DNA of 14,879 nt, from assembly GCA_003164825.1 (NCBI GenBank), contig PLUH01000143.1, forward strand, positions 12,233 to 27,111. Reading direction: 5' to 3'. The translations under genes were made by a program, and so were the position numbers. The notes under the pieces are model-generated. The model saw nothing but the letters and a program-made list of their open reading frames with translations, was not told the origin of the DNA and did no database searches. Positions 7,092 to 14,669 of the stretch are shown here, in pieces. Numbering within the stretch: the stretch's first letter is position 1; every line of letters begins with the position of its first letter. Source of the stretch: Hyphomicrobiales bacterium. Its GTDB lineage: Bacteria; Pseudomonadota; Alphaproteobacteria; Rhizobiales; Beijerinckiaceae.

Positions 7092-8568
7092 TCAGCCGCC
7101 GATTGCGGCCTGCGTCTGAATCGGTTCCCGAAGTCCCAAGGCGGTCCATTGCTCGGACCAGAGCACCGGCAGCTCGGTCAGGCGCCTGATGCTGAACCCG
7201 CGCGGAAGGCGTCCGTCCATCGCGGCTTCCGCCAGGACGGGGGAGAGAAAAGCGAGGGATAAAGCGAGGGATAGAGTCATCCGGATCGAGCGCTCGCTCT
7301 TGCCCGCGCGGACGGCAAGCGAGTCGAGGCTCGTGTTGGCGTCGGACAAGAGTTCGTCGAGCCAGCGATGAGCGGCTCCAAAGGCTTTGACGAAACCGAC
7401 TCGCGCCTTTGTTCGCATGGCACGCTGGGGGCGCTTCAGTTCGTCGACGCCCTGGATGATCTCGTGGCGTCGACGCGAGGACGTCCGGGTCCAGGGGAAC
7501 TCTAATAGTCGATCCTGCCCTTCGCCGACGATGCACTCGCAGAGGACGATCTCGATCCGGGTCGCACTGACCGTGGCCCGGTCGATGGCGTTTCGAATAT
7601 TCTTCCCAAGTGGCGTGTCTGCTGGTGGGCGTTCGCGCTGCGCGCCCGAGTTTCCGCGATCGTCGAAGAGCTTGCCCGCGCGGAAGGAATGATCGTCGGG
7701 CAGGGGTGCTCGCCGAGACTGCGTCTGTGCCGCGAGCCTAGGCTGTACATCCTGCCACGTCTCCCAGTCGATAATCGCCTGATGCAAGCCATCGTGGATC
7801 TGCCCTTTATGACGCAGCCGTCCGATGTGGATCGGGTTCGACAGGATCCAGTAGAGATGACCGCTCGAGATCGGAACGCCGCCGGTCTTTCTGCCGGTTG
7901 TGCTCGTCCGAACGGGAGAGCGAATGTTCTCGGCGTCGAGAGCAGTCTTGAGGCGCACTACGCTGCCAAGTTCTAGATACCGACGAAAGAGGCTCCGGAC
8001 GAATTCGGCCTCGTCTTCGACCACATGGAGAGCGCGGTCTTCGACCCGGTAGCCGAGGGGAACCGCTCCGCCCATCCATAAGCCCTTCCGTTTCGACACG
8101 GCGACCTTGTCGCGGATTCGCTCGCCGGTGATCTCCCGCTCGAACTGCGCGAAGGACAACAGCATGTTGAGAGTGAGCCTTCCCCAAGCTGGTGGTGGTG
8201 TTGAAGGCCTGGGCCACCGAGATGAAGGAGACGCGATGCGCGTCGAACAGTTCGACCAGCTTGGCGAAGTCGGCAAGCGACCGCGTCAGCCGGTCGACCT
8301 TGTAGACGACAATCACGTCGATCTTACGGGCCTGAACATCCTCCAACAGCTTCTGGAGCGCCGGGCGCTCCATCGAACCCCTGAGAAGCCGCCATCGTCA
8401 TAGTGTTCTCGGGCGAGCCTCCATCCTTCGTGCGCTTGGCTCTTGATGGACCTCCGAGGCCTCACGCTGGTTATCGAGGGAGTTGAAGTCCTGCTCGAGA
8501 CCCGACTCGGTGGAGACGCGTGTGTAAACGGCGCAGCGTAGGACAACCTTACGCTCGCCCTGTTTCAT
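7092..8568 (-). pseudogene. Large serine recombinase (site-specific integrase), frameshifted
   Basis: Reading three frames together restores a large serine recombinase. The start ATG 8568 has AGGAG at 8581-8577. The catalytic-domain N-terminus is AVYTRVSTESGLEQDFNSLD with the nucleophile Ser in RVST. Then come IKSQAHEGWRLAREHYDDGG, VVYKVDRLTRSLADFAKLVE, LTLNMLLSFAQFEREITGER and the recombinase domain (GLWMGGAVPLGY, LFRRYLELGS). Frame changes lie at about 8448-8456, 8375-8382 and 8178-8185, each consistent with a one-base gain or loss. A further loss of perhaps 60 residues follows LFDDRGN (about 7650), where the family has a longer ribbon/coiled-coil part. The C-terminal end is recognisable to the stop at 7092. 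Such enzymes insert phages and integrative elements, often at tRNA genes. It is very unlikely to be functional unless the frameshifts are sequencing errors. Confidence 0.88.
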
Positions 8569-8774
8569 CGTTGGAGCTCCTGACAAGTTCAGCGCGTCGG
8601 CGGACTTTGCTCCGCTCGCCGCTCCTGACCGCCTTCAGCCCGAAGAAGCGGTGCCCGTTCCAATTCGTGCGGGTGATCGCCTTGGCGTCCCGGGAAAGGC
8701 TGGGATAGACGCTGCCATTCCAGGCGAAGCCATCATCGAGGACCATCACCCGCTCGATGCGACCTTTCCACTGT
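8549..8774 (-). pseudogene. DUF2924 protein, C-terminal fragment
   Basis: The minus-strand frame reads WKGRIERVMVLDDGFAWNG, then YPSLSRDAKAITRTNWNGHRF and FGLK, to a TAA at 8551-8549. This is the C-terminal core of DUF2924 proteins, which in many alphaproteobacteria are encoded directly upstream of this recombinase type. The N-terminal part is missing: upstream of the WKGR segment the sequence changes abruptly to an IS6-type transposase fragment. The end overlaps the recombinase start by 20 bp, which fits an original translationally coupled pair. Function is unknown; a role accessory to the recombinase or element is inference. Confidence 0.75.
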
Positions 8775-8870
8775 ACTCAGCGCGTCGAGGACCTCGCCCT
8801 CGGCGTCGACGGCGCGCCACAGATAGACCATGCGGAAGGAACTCTTGAGATAGACGGCCTCCCCCGGAAG
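8775..8870 (-). mobile_element. IS6-family transposase fragment
   Basis: On the minus strand, 8867-8784 translates as PGEAVYLKSS then FRMVYLWRAVDAEGEVLD. This is the segment around the first catalytic Asp and the Trp-Arg-Ala-Val-Asp block of IS6/IS26-type DDE transposases. Only about 30 residues remain, with the first conserved Asp-Glu degenerate (GE). No terminal repeats are visible. It is fused directly to the truncated DUF2924 gene at about 8772-8777, so it marks a deletion or recombination junction. Confidence 0.7.
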
Positions 8871-9177
8871 AAAGGGTTTCGGAGCTTGACGCCCTCCGGC
8901 GATTGGAGCGACTATGCCAGAAACCTCCCTTTAGTTCAGGAGCCCCGGCAACTCGTCTTTCTTGCGGTTCGGCCAGAACGACACACGCATGCCGCATGCC
9001 AAAGCGCCCAATGCAACTGGAGCGGCTGCGTTGACGGCGCCAACCGGCGGCGTGCGTGCGTTGAAGCTTTTTCGAACGCAACAATCGAGGATCATGCCCT
9101 TGACAAGTCGCATGGGCTAAGAGACCTTGAACCCGAGGCGATGGAGTTCGCCCTTTAACCGCCCTCAGGGCTGATGA

Positions 9178-9208
9178 CTCCTGTTTGGCCACTACTGGCA
9201 GACAGGAG
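9178..9208. repeat. Inverted repeat 86 bp before the hyf-like operon
   Basis: CTCCTGT (9178-9184) pairs with ACAGGAG (9202-9208), with a shorter inner GCC/GGC pair (9188-9190, 9197-9199). It may be an operator for the downstream operon or a leftover insertion-sequence end. No T-run follows. Confidence 0.4.
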
Positions 9209-9281
9209 CGTGCGTCTTGAGAGTGCGATCATACATTCATGCGGTTAGATCATCCATTGTAGCGATTGCGCCAGCTGTCCT

Positions 9282-9286
9282 GAGGG
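9282..9286 (+). promoter_or_regulatory. Ribosome binding site for the GTG-started HyfC-like gene
   Basis: GAGGG lies seven bases before GTG 9294. No ATG in frame gives a full family N-terminus, so GTG is taken as the start. Confidence 0.65.
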
Positions 9287-9293
9287 TGAGCCG

Positions 9294-10241
9294 GTGATCG
9301 CGCGAGACGTCATCCTTCAGATAGCCCAGGTTCTTACCACCCTGCTGCTCGCCCCGTTGCTTCAGGGCGTCATCCTTCAGTTTGAAGAGCGGGTGCAGCG
9401 AGGCCAAGGACCTGGCGTCTTTCAGCCCTACCGCGACCTGTGGAAGTTGTTCCACAAGCAGATCGTCGTCCCGGACACTGCGTCGTGGTTGTACTGGGCG
9501 GCGCCGATCGTCGCTTTCACGACAACCCTCACGGTTCCGATCCTTATCCCGGTCCTGACCAACTACCCACTGCCGCTCTCCGACATGGGCGACATCCTTG
9601 GCGGCGGCCTGATTCTCACGCTCGGCTCCTTCATGATTACGCTGGCCGGCCTCGACACGCGCAGCGCTTATGGCGGCATTGGGTCCAGCCGGGCGGTGAT
9701 GATCACCATTCTCGCCGAGCCGACGCTGATTCTTGTCTTTGTCGGGATCACGCTATTGGCGAAGGCGATGCTGCCATTCGTCGTCAATCATTTGCTCGTC
9801 GCCGAACCATCCATCTACTGGGGCCCGACGCATCTGTTGCTGGTGGCTGCGTTCTTCATCTTGATTCTGGTCGAAACCGATCGGCTGCCCATCCATTCGA
9901 GCACCCATATCGAAGTCTATATGATCGACGAAGCGCGAATCCTTGAATATTCCGGCCCGATGCTCGCCATTCTGAGGTGGGCGTCGATGATGAAACAGTT
10001 CATCCTTTATACGATTTTTTCGAACGTGCTGCTGTTCCCGTGGGCGCTGTCGTATCGGGGAACGCCTCTGGGCGTCGTTGGCTCTTTGATCGCGCTTCTC
10101 GGCAAGTTCCTGGTTGTCGCGTGCGTCGTGGTGGCGGTGGAAACGAGCCAGTCGCGCCTTCGGTTCTATCGATATCAAGAGCCGCTCGCCGCCTCGTTCC
10201 TGCTCGCAATCCTCGCCATCGTCGGCACCCAGTTGAGTTGA
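9294..10241 (+). CDS. hyfC: Hydrogenase-4 subunit C-like / NuoH-like membrane subunit
   Basis: This 315-residue membrane protein with about eight hydrophobic helices belongs to the complex I subunit 1 (NuoH/HyfC/HycD) family. That family anchors the hydrophilic Fe-S arm and forms the coupling or quinone-site region. The N-terminal helix and GPGVFQPYRDLWKLFHK (39-55) match the conserved first loop. The loop ETDRLPIHSSTHIEVYMIDE (194-213) followed by ARILEYSGP (214-222) corresponds to the acidic loop of the family. Hydrogenase-4 relatives usually read PVDNPATHLE there, as I recall them, so IHSS is a departure. Start is GTG with GAGGG upstream. It is the first gene of the operon, and the HyfE-like gene follows after 4 bp. 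The partner subunits downstream make the complex assignment strong. Confidence 0.93.
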   Translation: MIARDVILQIAQVLTTLLLAPLLQGVILQFEERVQRGQGPGVFQPYRDLWKLFHKQIVVPDTASWLYWAAPIVAFTTTLTVPILIPVLTNYPLPLSDMGDILGGGLILTLGSFMITLAGLDTRSAYGGIGSSRAVMITILAEPTLILVFVGITLLAKAMLPFVVNHLLVAEPSIYWGPTHLLLVAAFFILILVETDRLPIHSSTHIEVYMIDEARILEYSGPMLAILRWASMMKQFILYTIFSNVLLFPWALSYRGTPLGVVGSLIALLGKFLVVACVVVAVETSQSRLRFYRYQEPLAASFLLAILAIVGTQLS

Positions 10242-10245
10242 GCTC

Positions 10246-10926
10246 ATGCTTGCGGCGCACCTCGATCCTCTTCCCGCTGCCTTGTTCAGCCTTCTTGCAA
10301 TTGGCAGCCTTCTGCTTTCCTTCGTTATGCTCGGCTCGCGCTGGTTGCGGCATTACCTTTATGCATTCGCGGCGCAGTCGTGGCTCATTGCGGTGCTGTC
10401 GGCTGCGGTCGGATTCTATGGCGGCTACGCCGAGCTCTACATCGTGGCCGTTCTCACCGCCGCGTTCCGAGGTCTTCTGCTTCCTTATCTGATCCTACGG
10501 ATTATCCGCCGACTCAAAGTCAGCCGGGAAATCCACGTCATCCTGCAACCAAGCTCAAGCCTGGTCATAGGCGCCTTCGCGGTCCTCTTCGCGCTCGCGG
10601 TCTCCTATCGCATCGGGGCGGCGCTTGATCTTGCCGGAACGATTGTCGTCCTCGCGCTGACCGTGATGCTGTCGATGAAGCTGATCGGCTTTCTGATGCT
10701 GTCCGTCCGGCACGAGGCTATCAGCCAAATTCTCGGCCTCCTCGTGCTGGAGAACGGGGTGTTTCTCGGCGCGCAGATCCTCGTGCCTGGCATGCCGCTG
10801 CTGATCGAAATCGTCATCCTCTTCGATCTTCTCGTCGTCGTGGCGTGCTTCGGCGTTCTTGTTCAATACCTCCTGACCCACGTTGGAACGACGAGCTCGC
10901 TGCGGCTCAAGCGACTGGTAGGCTGA
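10246..10926 (+). CDS. hyfE: Hydrogenase-4 subunit E-like membrane protein
   Basis: This is a 226-residue, very hydrophobic protein with about six membrane helices and few charged residues outside the loops. Length and composition fit HyfE (E. coli about 216), whose C-terminal half is related to NuoK. The acidic residue in LLVLENGVFLGAQ (about 164-176) sits where NuoK-like proteins carry a membrane glutamate used in ion translocation. It has the usual place between HyfC- and HyfF-like genes. The stop overlaps the next start (TGATG, sharing base 10926), so translation is coupled. Family assignment rests on context, hydrophobicity and the LENG segment. Confidence 0.88.
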   Translation: MLAAHLDPLPAALFSLLAIGSLLLSFVMLGSRWLRHYLYAFAAQSWLIAVLSAAVGFYGGYAELYIVAVLTAAFRGLLLPYLILRIIRRLKVSREIHVILQPSSSLVIGAFAVLFALAVSYRIGAALDLAGTIVVLALTVMLSMKLIGFLMLSVRHEAISQILGLLVLENGVFLGAQILVPGMPLLIEIVILFDLLVVVACFGVLVQYLLTHVGTTSSLRLKRLVG

Positions 10927-12404
10927 TGAACCCGATCGGCTTTCTCGCGCTCGCCATGACGTTGGCGCCCGCCATGGCGATCGTACTCGTGTTAGCGATC
11001 AGGCGGCCTCGGCCGGCGGAGATGATCAACCTGATCGCCAGTGTCATCTCGCTCGCCTCGATTAGCGCGATTTTGCTGACAGCGCCCCGATCATCGGTGA
11101 TGTTTTGGAATGGATACGTCGTCATCGATGGTCTCGGCGTCTGGACTATTCTTTGCGCTGCGCTCGTCTACTTCCTCGCGTCGATCTACGCCGTGGGCTA
11201 CATGAGGCTCATCGACGCGCCGGGGCGCCTTCATCGCTTTTACGCGCTGTTCGCCGGCTTCGCGCTCAGCACGTTGATCGGACCGATGATGAACAATGCC
11301 GGTCTCTACTGGATCGCAATTGAAGTGACAACGCTCATTAGCACCTTTCTCGTCGCCTATGAGCACGAAGCGACGAGCATCGAGGCCGCGTGGAAATACA
11401 TCATCGTGGTTTCGGCCGGCATCAGTCTCGCGTTGCTGGGGACCATCCTCTTCTACTGGAGCGGAACATTTGTTCTCGGACCAACGTATGACATGACCTG
11501 GGACGCGCTGCGCGACATTGCTCCCCGGCTCAATCCCGCGCTCATTTCGCTCTCGTTTCTCCTCGTGCTGATTGGTTATGGAACGAAGGTCGGTTTGGCC
11601 CCTATGCACACGTGGCTCCCCGACGCGCATAGCGAAGGCCCGGCGCCGGTGTCAGCCCTTCTGTCTGGCGCGTTGCTCAATACCGCCATGGTCGGGATCG
11701 TTCGCTACCTCGCCGTCGCCGATGCGGCCGGAATCTCGACTTTGGCGCGCGGCACGGTCCTCTCGCTGGGCGGTTTTTCCCTTTTCGTCGCCGCGCTGTT
11801 CATCGTCCGACAGACAGGGGTGAAGCGGCTAATGGCTTACTCCAGCGTCGAGCACATGGGCGTCATCGCAATTGGCTTCGGCTTTGGCGGATTTCTTGGA
11901 ATCGCTGGCGCGCTCTATCACATGCTGAATCATTCGCTGAACAAGTCGCTGATGTTTTTCGGCGCCGGCAGCGTCATGCGGGCTTACGGGGCCAAACGCA
12001 TCTCGAAGATTCGCCTCGTCGGCCAATGCTTTCCAATAGTGGGCGCGTTGTGGCTCGCGGGAGCCGTGGCCATAACGGGCGCGCCGCCGTTTGGTTTGTT
12101 TCTTAGCGAACTGACAATCATTCGCGCCGGCCTGGCGGGATCACATTGGCTCCTTGTCGCTTTGATTGCTGTACTGTTGATCGTTATTTTCATCGGCTTT
12201 CTTAACCACTTCGTATACATGTATTTTGATGAGTTGCATGGCAAGCCCGGAAAAATGGCCGCGATCAGCGCATGGTGCGTGGTCCCCATGGGTCTCGCGC
12301 TCTTGCCAGTTTTTGTCATGGGTCTGTGGTGGCCGGACCGCCTGTGGGACCATTTCCTTTCGATTGCCGTCTCCCTCTCGACCACGTCGGCGGGGTCACC
12401 ATGA
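10926..12404 (+). CDS. hyfF: Hydrogenase-4 subunit F-like, NuoL/M-type ion-translocating subunit
   Basis: This 492-residue polytopic protein has about 14 helices and the proton-conducting transporter domain of NuoL/M/N and Mrp antiporters. The key charged membrane residues are in place: E133 in AIEVTTL, K221 in GYGTKVGLAPMHTWLPDAH (218-236), K340 in NHSLNKSLMFF and E395 in LFLSEL. The segment SEGPAPVSALLSGALLN (236-252) is diagnostic. It would move protons or sodium ions coupled to electron flow in the peripheral arm. E. coli HyfF is about 526 residues. It overlaps HyfE-like by one base and the next gene by four (ATGA). The longer upstream frame overlaps hyfE and lacks membrane character, so ATG 10926 is the start. 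Confidence 0.94.
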   Translation: MNPIGFLALAMTLAPAMAIVLVLAIRRPRPAEMINLIASVISLASISAILLTAPRSSVMFWNGYVVIDGLGVWTILCAALVYFLASIYAVGYMRLIDAPGRLHRFYALFAGFALSTLIGPMMNNAGLYWIAIEVTTLISTFLVAYEHEATSIEAAWKYIIVVSAGISLALLGTILFYWSGTFVLGPTYDMTWDALRDIAPRLNPALISLSFLLVLIGYGTKVGLAPMHTWLPDAHSEGPAPVSALLSGALLNTAMVGIVRYLAVADAAGISTLARGTVLSLGGFSLFVAALFIVRQTGVKRLMAYSSVEHMGVIAIGFGFGGFLGIAGALYHMLNHSLNKSLMFFGAGSVMRAYGAKRISKIRLVGQCFPIVGALWLAGAVAITGAPPFGLFLSELTIIRAGLAGSHWLLVALIAVLLIVIFIGFLNHFVYMYFDELHGKPGKMAAISAWCVVPMGLALLPVFVMGLWWPDRLWDHFLSIAVSLSTTSAGSP

Positions 12405-13870
12405 TCGGAACGCGGATCAGATCGGTGACGGCCGAGACGCTCGCCACCGAGGCGCGGGCGCTGCGCGATACCGGCGGCCGGATGCAATTCGCTTACGCCT
12501 GGTCCCCGAACGGCGACGATATCGAGGTTCGCTACGTTGCGGCCTTGCCGGAGCGGAAGGATTTCGAGACCTGGCTCCTGAGAGCGGGAAACGAAGTTCC
12601 GAGTCTCGCCCACATCTGGCCGCTACTTGGCTGGTACGAGCGCGAAATGATGGACCTTAGCGGGATCCGGTTTGCCGGCCATCCTGAACCCCATCCGCTC
12701 GTCCTGCGCGAGGGGGCGCCGTCACGAGGCAACGGCCAGGATTTCCTCAAACATCCGCCAGTGGACGGCGGACATCATCTACCAATCATCGACGCCAAGG
12801 ATATCCAGCGGCTGCCATTCGGACCCATTCGCGCGGATGTCGTCGAGTCGGCGGAATTCACGTTTTTCTATGTCGGCGAGCACATCCTCCATTATCAACC
12901 GAGGCTCTTCTTCAAGCATCGGGGCATGGAGACTTGTTTCAACGGCCGCTTGCCGAGTGACGCCGTCGTCGTGGCGGAGCGGGTTTCTGGCGTCGGAACG
13001 GTCGGTCACGCGCTCGCTTTTTGCGAGGCGGTCGAGCGCGCCGCGGGCTGCGATGTCCCGGTTCGGGCCCGAGCGCTTCGCGTACTGCTCGCGGAACTCG
13101 AACGCCTCTACAATCACCTGCACTACCTCGGCCATCTGTGCAGCACCACGACTTTGAAGGTCGGCGAGGCTCAGGGCAAGTTGCTTGAAGAACGCGCCAA
13201 ACAATTGAACGCGCGGCTGACCGGAAGCCGTTTCCTGCGAAGCATGCTGGCGCCCGGGGGCTTGCGGCGCGATCTTGCTCCCGACAAATGGCTTGGCGAC
13301 GCGCTTGAGGCGTTGCGGAAGGAGGTCATTGCTTACGTCGATCGCCTGGAGGCGTCCGAAAGCTACCTCGACCGCCTCATCACCACCGGACCCCTCCCCA
13401 AACGGGTCGCGTTCGATCAAGGCGCGACCGGACCTGTCGAGCGCGCCTCGGGACTCGACCGCGATCTTCGTCGCGATCACCCTTATGCGCTTTACGACGA
13501 GCTTCCTGTCACCGTCACGACGCTTGAGGAGGGGGACGCCTACGCGCGCGAACGCGTTCGCATTGCGGAGATCGAGGCCGCGTTCGACCTATGCCAACGT
13601 GTCCTTTTTCGGCTCGAACCGGGCCCAATTCGCACCGATGGTGTTGCTCCTCCTTTGTCCGAAGGACTCGGGTGGTCAGAGGGGCCGCGCGGGTCTCTGT
13701 TTTACGCCGTCCATATCGGCGGGGACGGAACGCTCGCGAGGGTCAAGATCAAGTCGCCATCGTTCTCGAACTGGCGTGCTTTCCCCCTCACGGTGCACGA
13801 CTCGAACATGATGGACTACGCAATCAACGAGGCGAGCTTTGGACTGACCATAGCCGGCTGCGATCGGTAG
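12401..13870 (+). CDS. hyfG: HyfG-like large subunit (NuoC-NuoD fusion) lacking nickel-binding cysteines
   Basis: This is a 489-residue protein. Residues about 1-105 are a NuoC-like domain (WYEREMMDLSGI with GHPEPHPL). Residues about 130-489 are a [NiFe]-hydrogenase large-subunit/NuoD domain (GPIRADVVESAEF, HRGME, FSNWRAFPL). In hydrogenases the first metal motif is RxCGxCxxxH; here R194 and H203 remain but both Cys are replaced (S196, G199). The C-terminal DPCxxC motif aligns with G481-L482-T483-I484-A485-G486, so those two Cys are also lost, with a stray C487 one place off. The chain ends exactly at R489, with no maturation peptide to cleave. It therefore cannot bind a standard Ni-Fe centre and is probably an Ehr-type or quinone-linked subunit. 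It starts inside the previous stop (ATGA). Confidence 0.93.
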   Translation: MIGTRIRSVTAETLATEARALRDTGGRMQFAYAWSPNGDDIEVRYVAALPERKDFETWLLRAGNEVPSLAHIWPLLGWYEREMMDLSGIRFAGHPEPHPLVLREGAPSRGNGQDFLKHPPVDGGHHLPIIDAKDIQRLPFGPIRADVVESAEFTFFYVGEHILHYQPRLFFKHRGMETCFNGRLPSDAVVVAERVSGVGTVGHALAFCEAVERAAGCDVPVRARALRVLLAELERLYNHLHYLGHLCSTTTLKVGEAQGKLLEERAKQLNARLTGSRFLRSMLAPGGLRRDLAPDKWLGDALEALRKEVIAYVDRLEASESYLDRLITTGPLPKRVAFDQGATGPVERASGLDRDLRRDHPYALYDELPVTVTTLEEGDAYARERVRIAEIEAAFDLCQRVLFRLEPGPIRTDGVAPPLSEGLGWSEGPRGSLFYAVHIGGDGTLARVKIKSPSFSNWRAFPLTVHDSNMMDYAINEASFGLTIAGCDR

Positions 13871-13874
13871 GAGG
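13868..13874 (+). promoter_or_regulatory. Strong ribosome binding site for a TTG start
   Basis: TAGGAGG overlaps the stop codon of the large-subunit gene and lies six bases before TTG 13881. It is what makes the TTG start convincing; the next in-frame ATG would remove the first 32 residues. Confidence 0.7.
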
Positions 13875-13880
13875 CATCCA

Positions 13881-14669
13881 TTGGCGCTCTGGACGTTGTT
13901 TGGACTGTCGAGCGGCAAAGCGACGACGACCTGGCCGGCCGGCGACGACGCCGATGGGCAGGACGGCCTTTTGGGCATGCCGCGATACAATCCGCAGGCG
14001 TGCGATGAAGGATGTCGCATTTGCGCTGAGGTCTGCCCAACGCATGCGATCGAAGCGCACGACGACAAGCTTTCGGTCGACTACGGCCGCTGCGTTATCT
14101 GCCAACTGTGCACGGAAGCGTGTCCGACGGGGGCGATGACGCCGTCTAACGATTGGGCGTTCGGTGTTCGCGACCGTGAGGATCTCGTCTGGGCGAGCGG
14201 GGGGGCGCCTACAGCTGCTCCCGGCGGAACCGGAAAACGCGCGTTCTTTCGGAGCTTGCACGTGCGCCATGTCGACGCCGGCTCGTGCAACGGCTGCGAA
14301 TCCGAGCTGCAAGCTCTGAACAATCCGTTCTACAATCTCCACCGCCTGGGGATCTTCTTCACTCCGTCGCCGCGCTTCGCCGATCTACTGTTGGTGACCG
14401 GACCGGTGACACGCCCAATGTTCGAGCCTCTGCTGGCCGCCTACCAGGCCATGCCTGAACCGCGCTGGGTGATGGCCGTGGGAACCTGCGCTGTGTCAGG
14501 AGGAATCCCCGGCGGAAACTATGCTTGCGCAACCGGGCTTGAGGGCATTCTTCCGGTCGATCTCTATCTTCCGGGCTGCCCACCCAATCCAGCGGCGATC
14601 ATCGACGCGCTTTTGATCTTCCTGGATCGGGCTCCGCAACGCGTGAGTGGGGGACGCGTCCGTGACTAG
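13881..14669 (+). CDS. hyfI: Fused ferredoxin / HyfI-like small subunit (NuoI-NuoB type)
   Basis: This 262-residue protein fuses two modules that are separate in E. coli hydrogenase-4 (HyfH and HyfI). Residues about 35-90 are a two-[4Fe-4S] ferredoxin domain, with cysteines 41, 45, 48 and 52 (C-x3-C-x2-C-x3-CP) and 71, 74, 77 and 81 (C-x2-C-x2-C-x3-CP). A linker rich in Gly, Ala and Pro follows at about 105-120. Residues about 125-250 are the NuoB/hydrogenase small-subunit domain, with cluster ligands C136 and C139 (CNGCE), C203 (GTCA) and C233 (GCPP). All cluster ligands are present, so electrons can run from the ferredoxin clusters to the proximal cluster beside the large subunit. The start is TTG with an excellent ribosome site. 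The electron donor is not in view. Confidence 0.93.
   Translation: MALWTLFGLSSGKATTTWPAGDDADGQDGLLGMPRYNPQACDEGCRICAEVCPTHAIEAHDDKLSVDYGRCVICQLCTEACPTGAMTPSNDWAFGVRDREDLVWASGGAPTAAPGGTGKRAFFRSLHVRHVDAGSCNGCESELQALNNPFYNLHRLGIFFTPSPRFADLLLVTGPVTRPMFEPLLAAYQAMPEPRWVMAVGTCAVSGGIPGGNYACATGLEGILPVDLYLPGCPPNPAAIIDALLIFLDRAPQRVSGGRVRD

Larger units (their letters stand above)
8871..9293. other. Degenerate intergenic stretch between element remnant and hyf-like operon
   Basis: I find no intact gene. A minus-strand frame at 8931-9113 (60 residues, ending RKKDELPGLLN) has no recognisable family. A 14-residue patch at 9120-9161 (-), RLKGELHRLGFKVS, resembles the helix-turn-helix part of integrase-core transposases but is bounded by stops. 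The stretch must also hold the promoter of the downstream operon; TTGAGA (9217-9222) has no well-spaced -10 partner. Confidence 0.4.

Noticed and set aside
6769..7536. Minus-strand frame running across the tRNA
   Set aside because: It reads through the tRNA and overlaps the recombinase remnant in another frame; composition is not protein-like.
8757..9158. 133-codon plus-strand open frame across the element debris
   Set aside because: Its first part is the antisense of the IS6-type fragment and the rest has no family signature.
9185..9215. Possible sigma-54 promoter (TGGC-type element) before the hyf-like operon
   Set aside because: The required GG and GC pairs are not at the fixed 10-base spacing, so the match fails.
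9308..9380. Exact 13-base direct repeat CGTCATCCTTCAG, 60 bases apart
   Set aside because: Both copies lie in frame inside the HyfC-like gene and encode the V-I-L-Q steps of similar membrane segments. Chance is the simplest reading.
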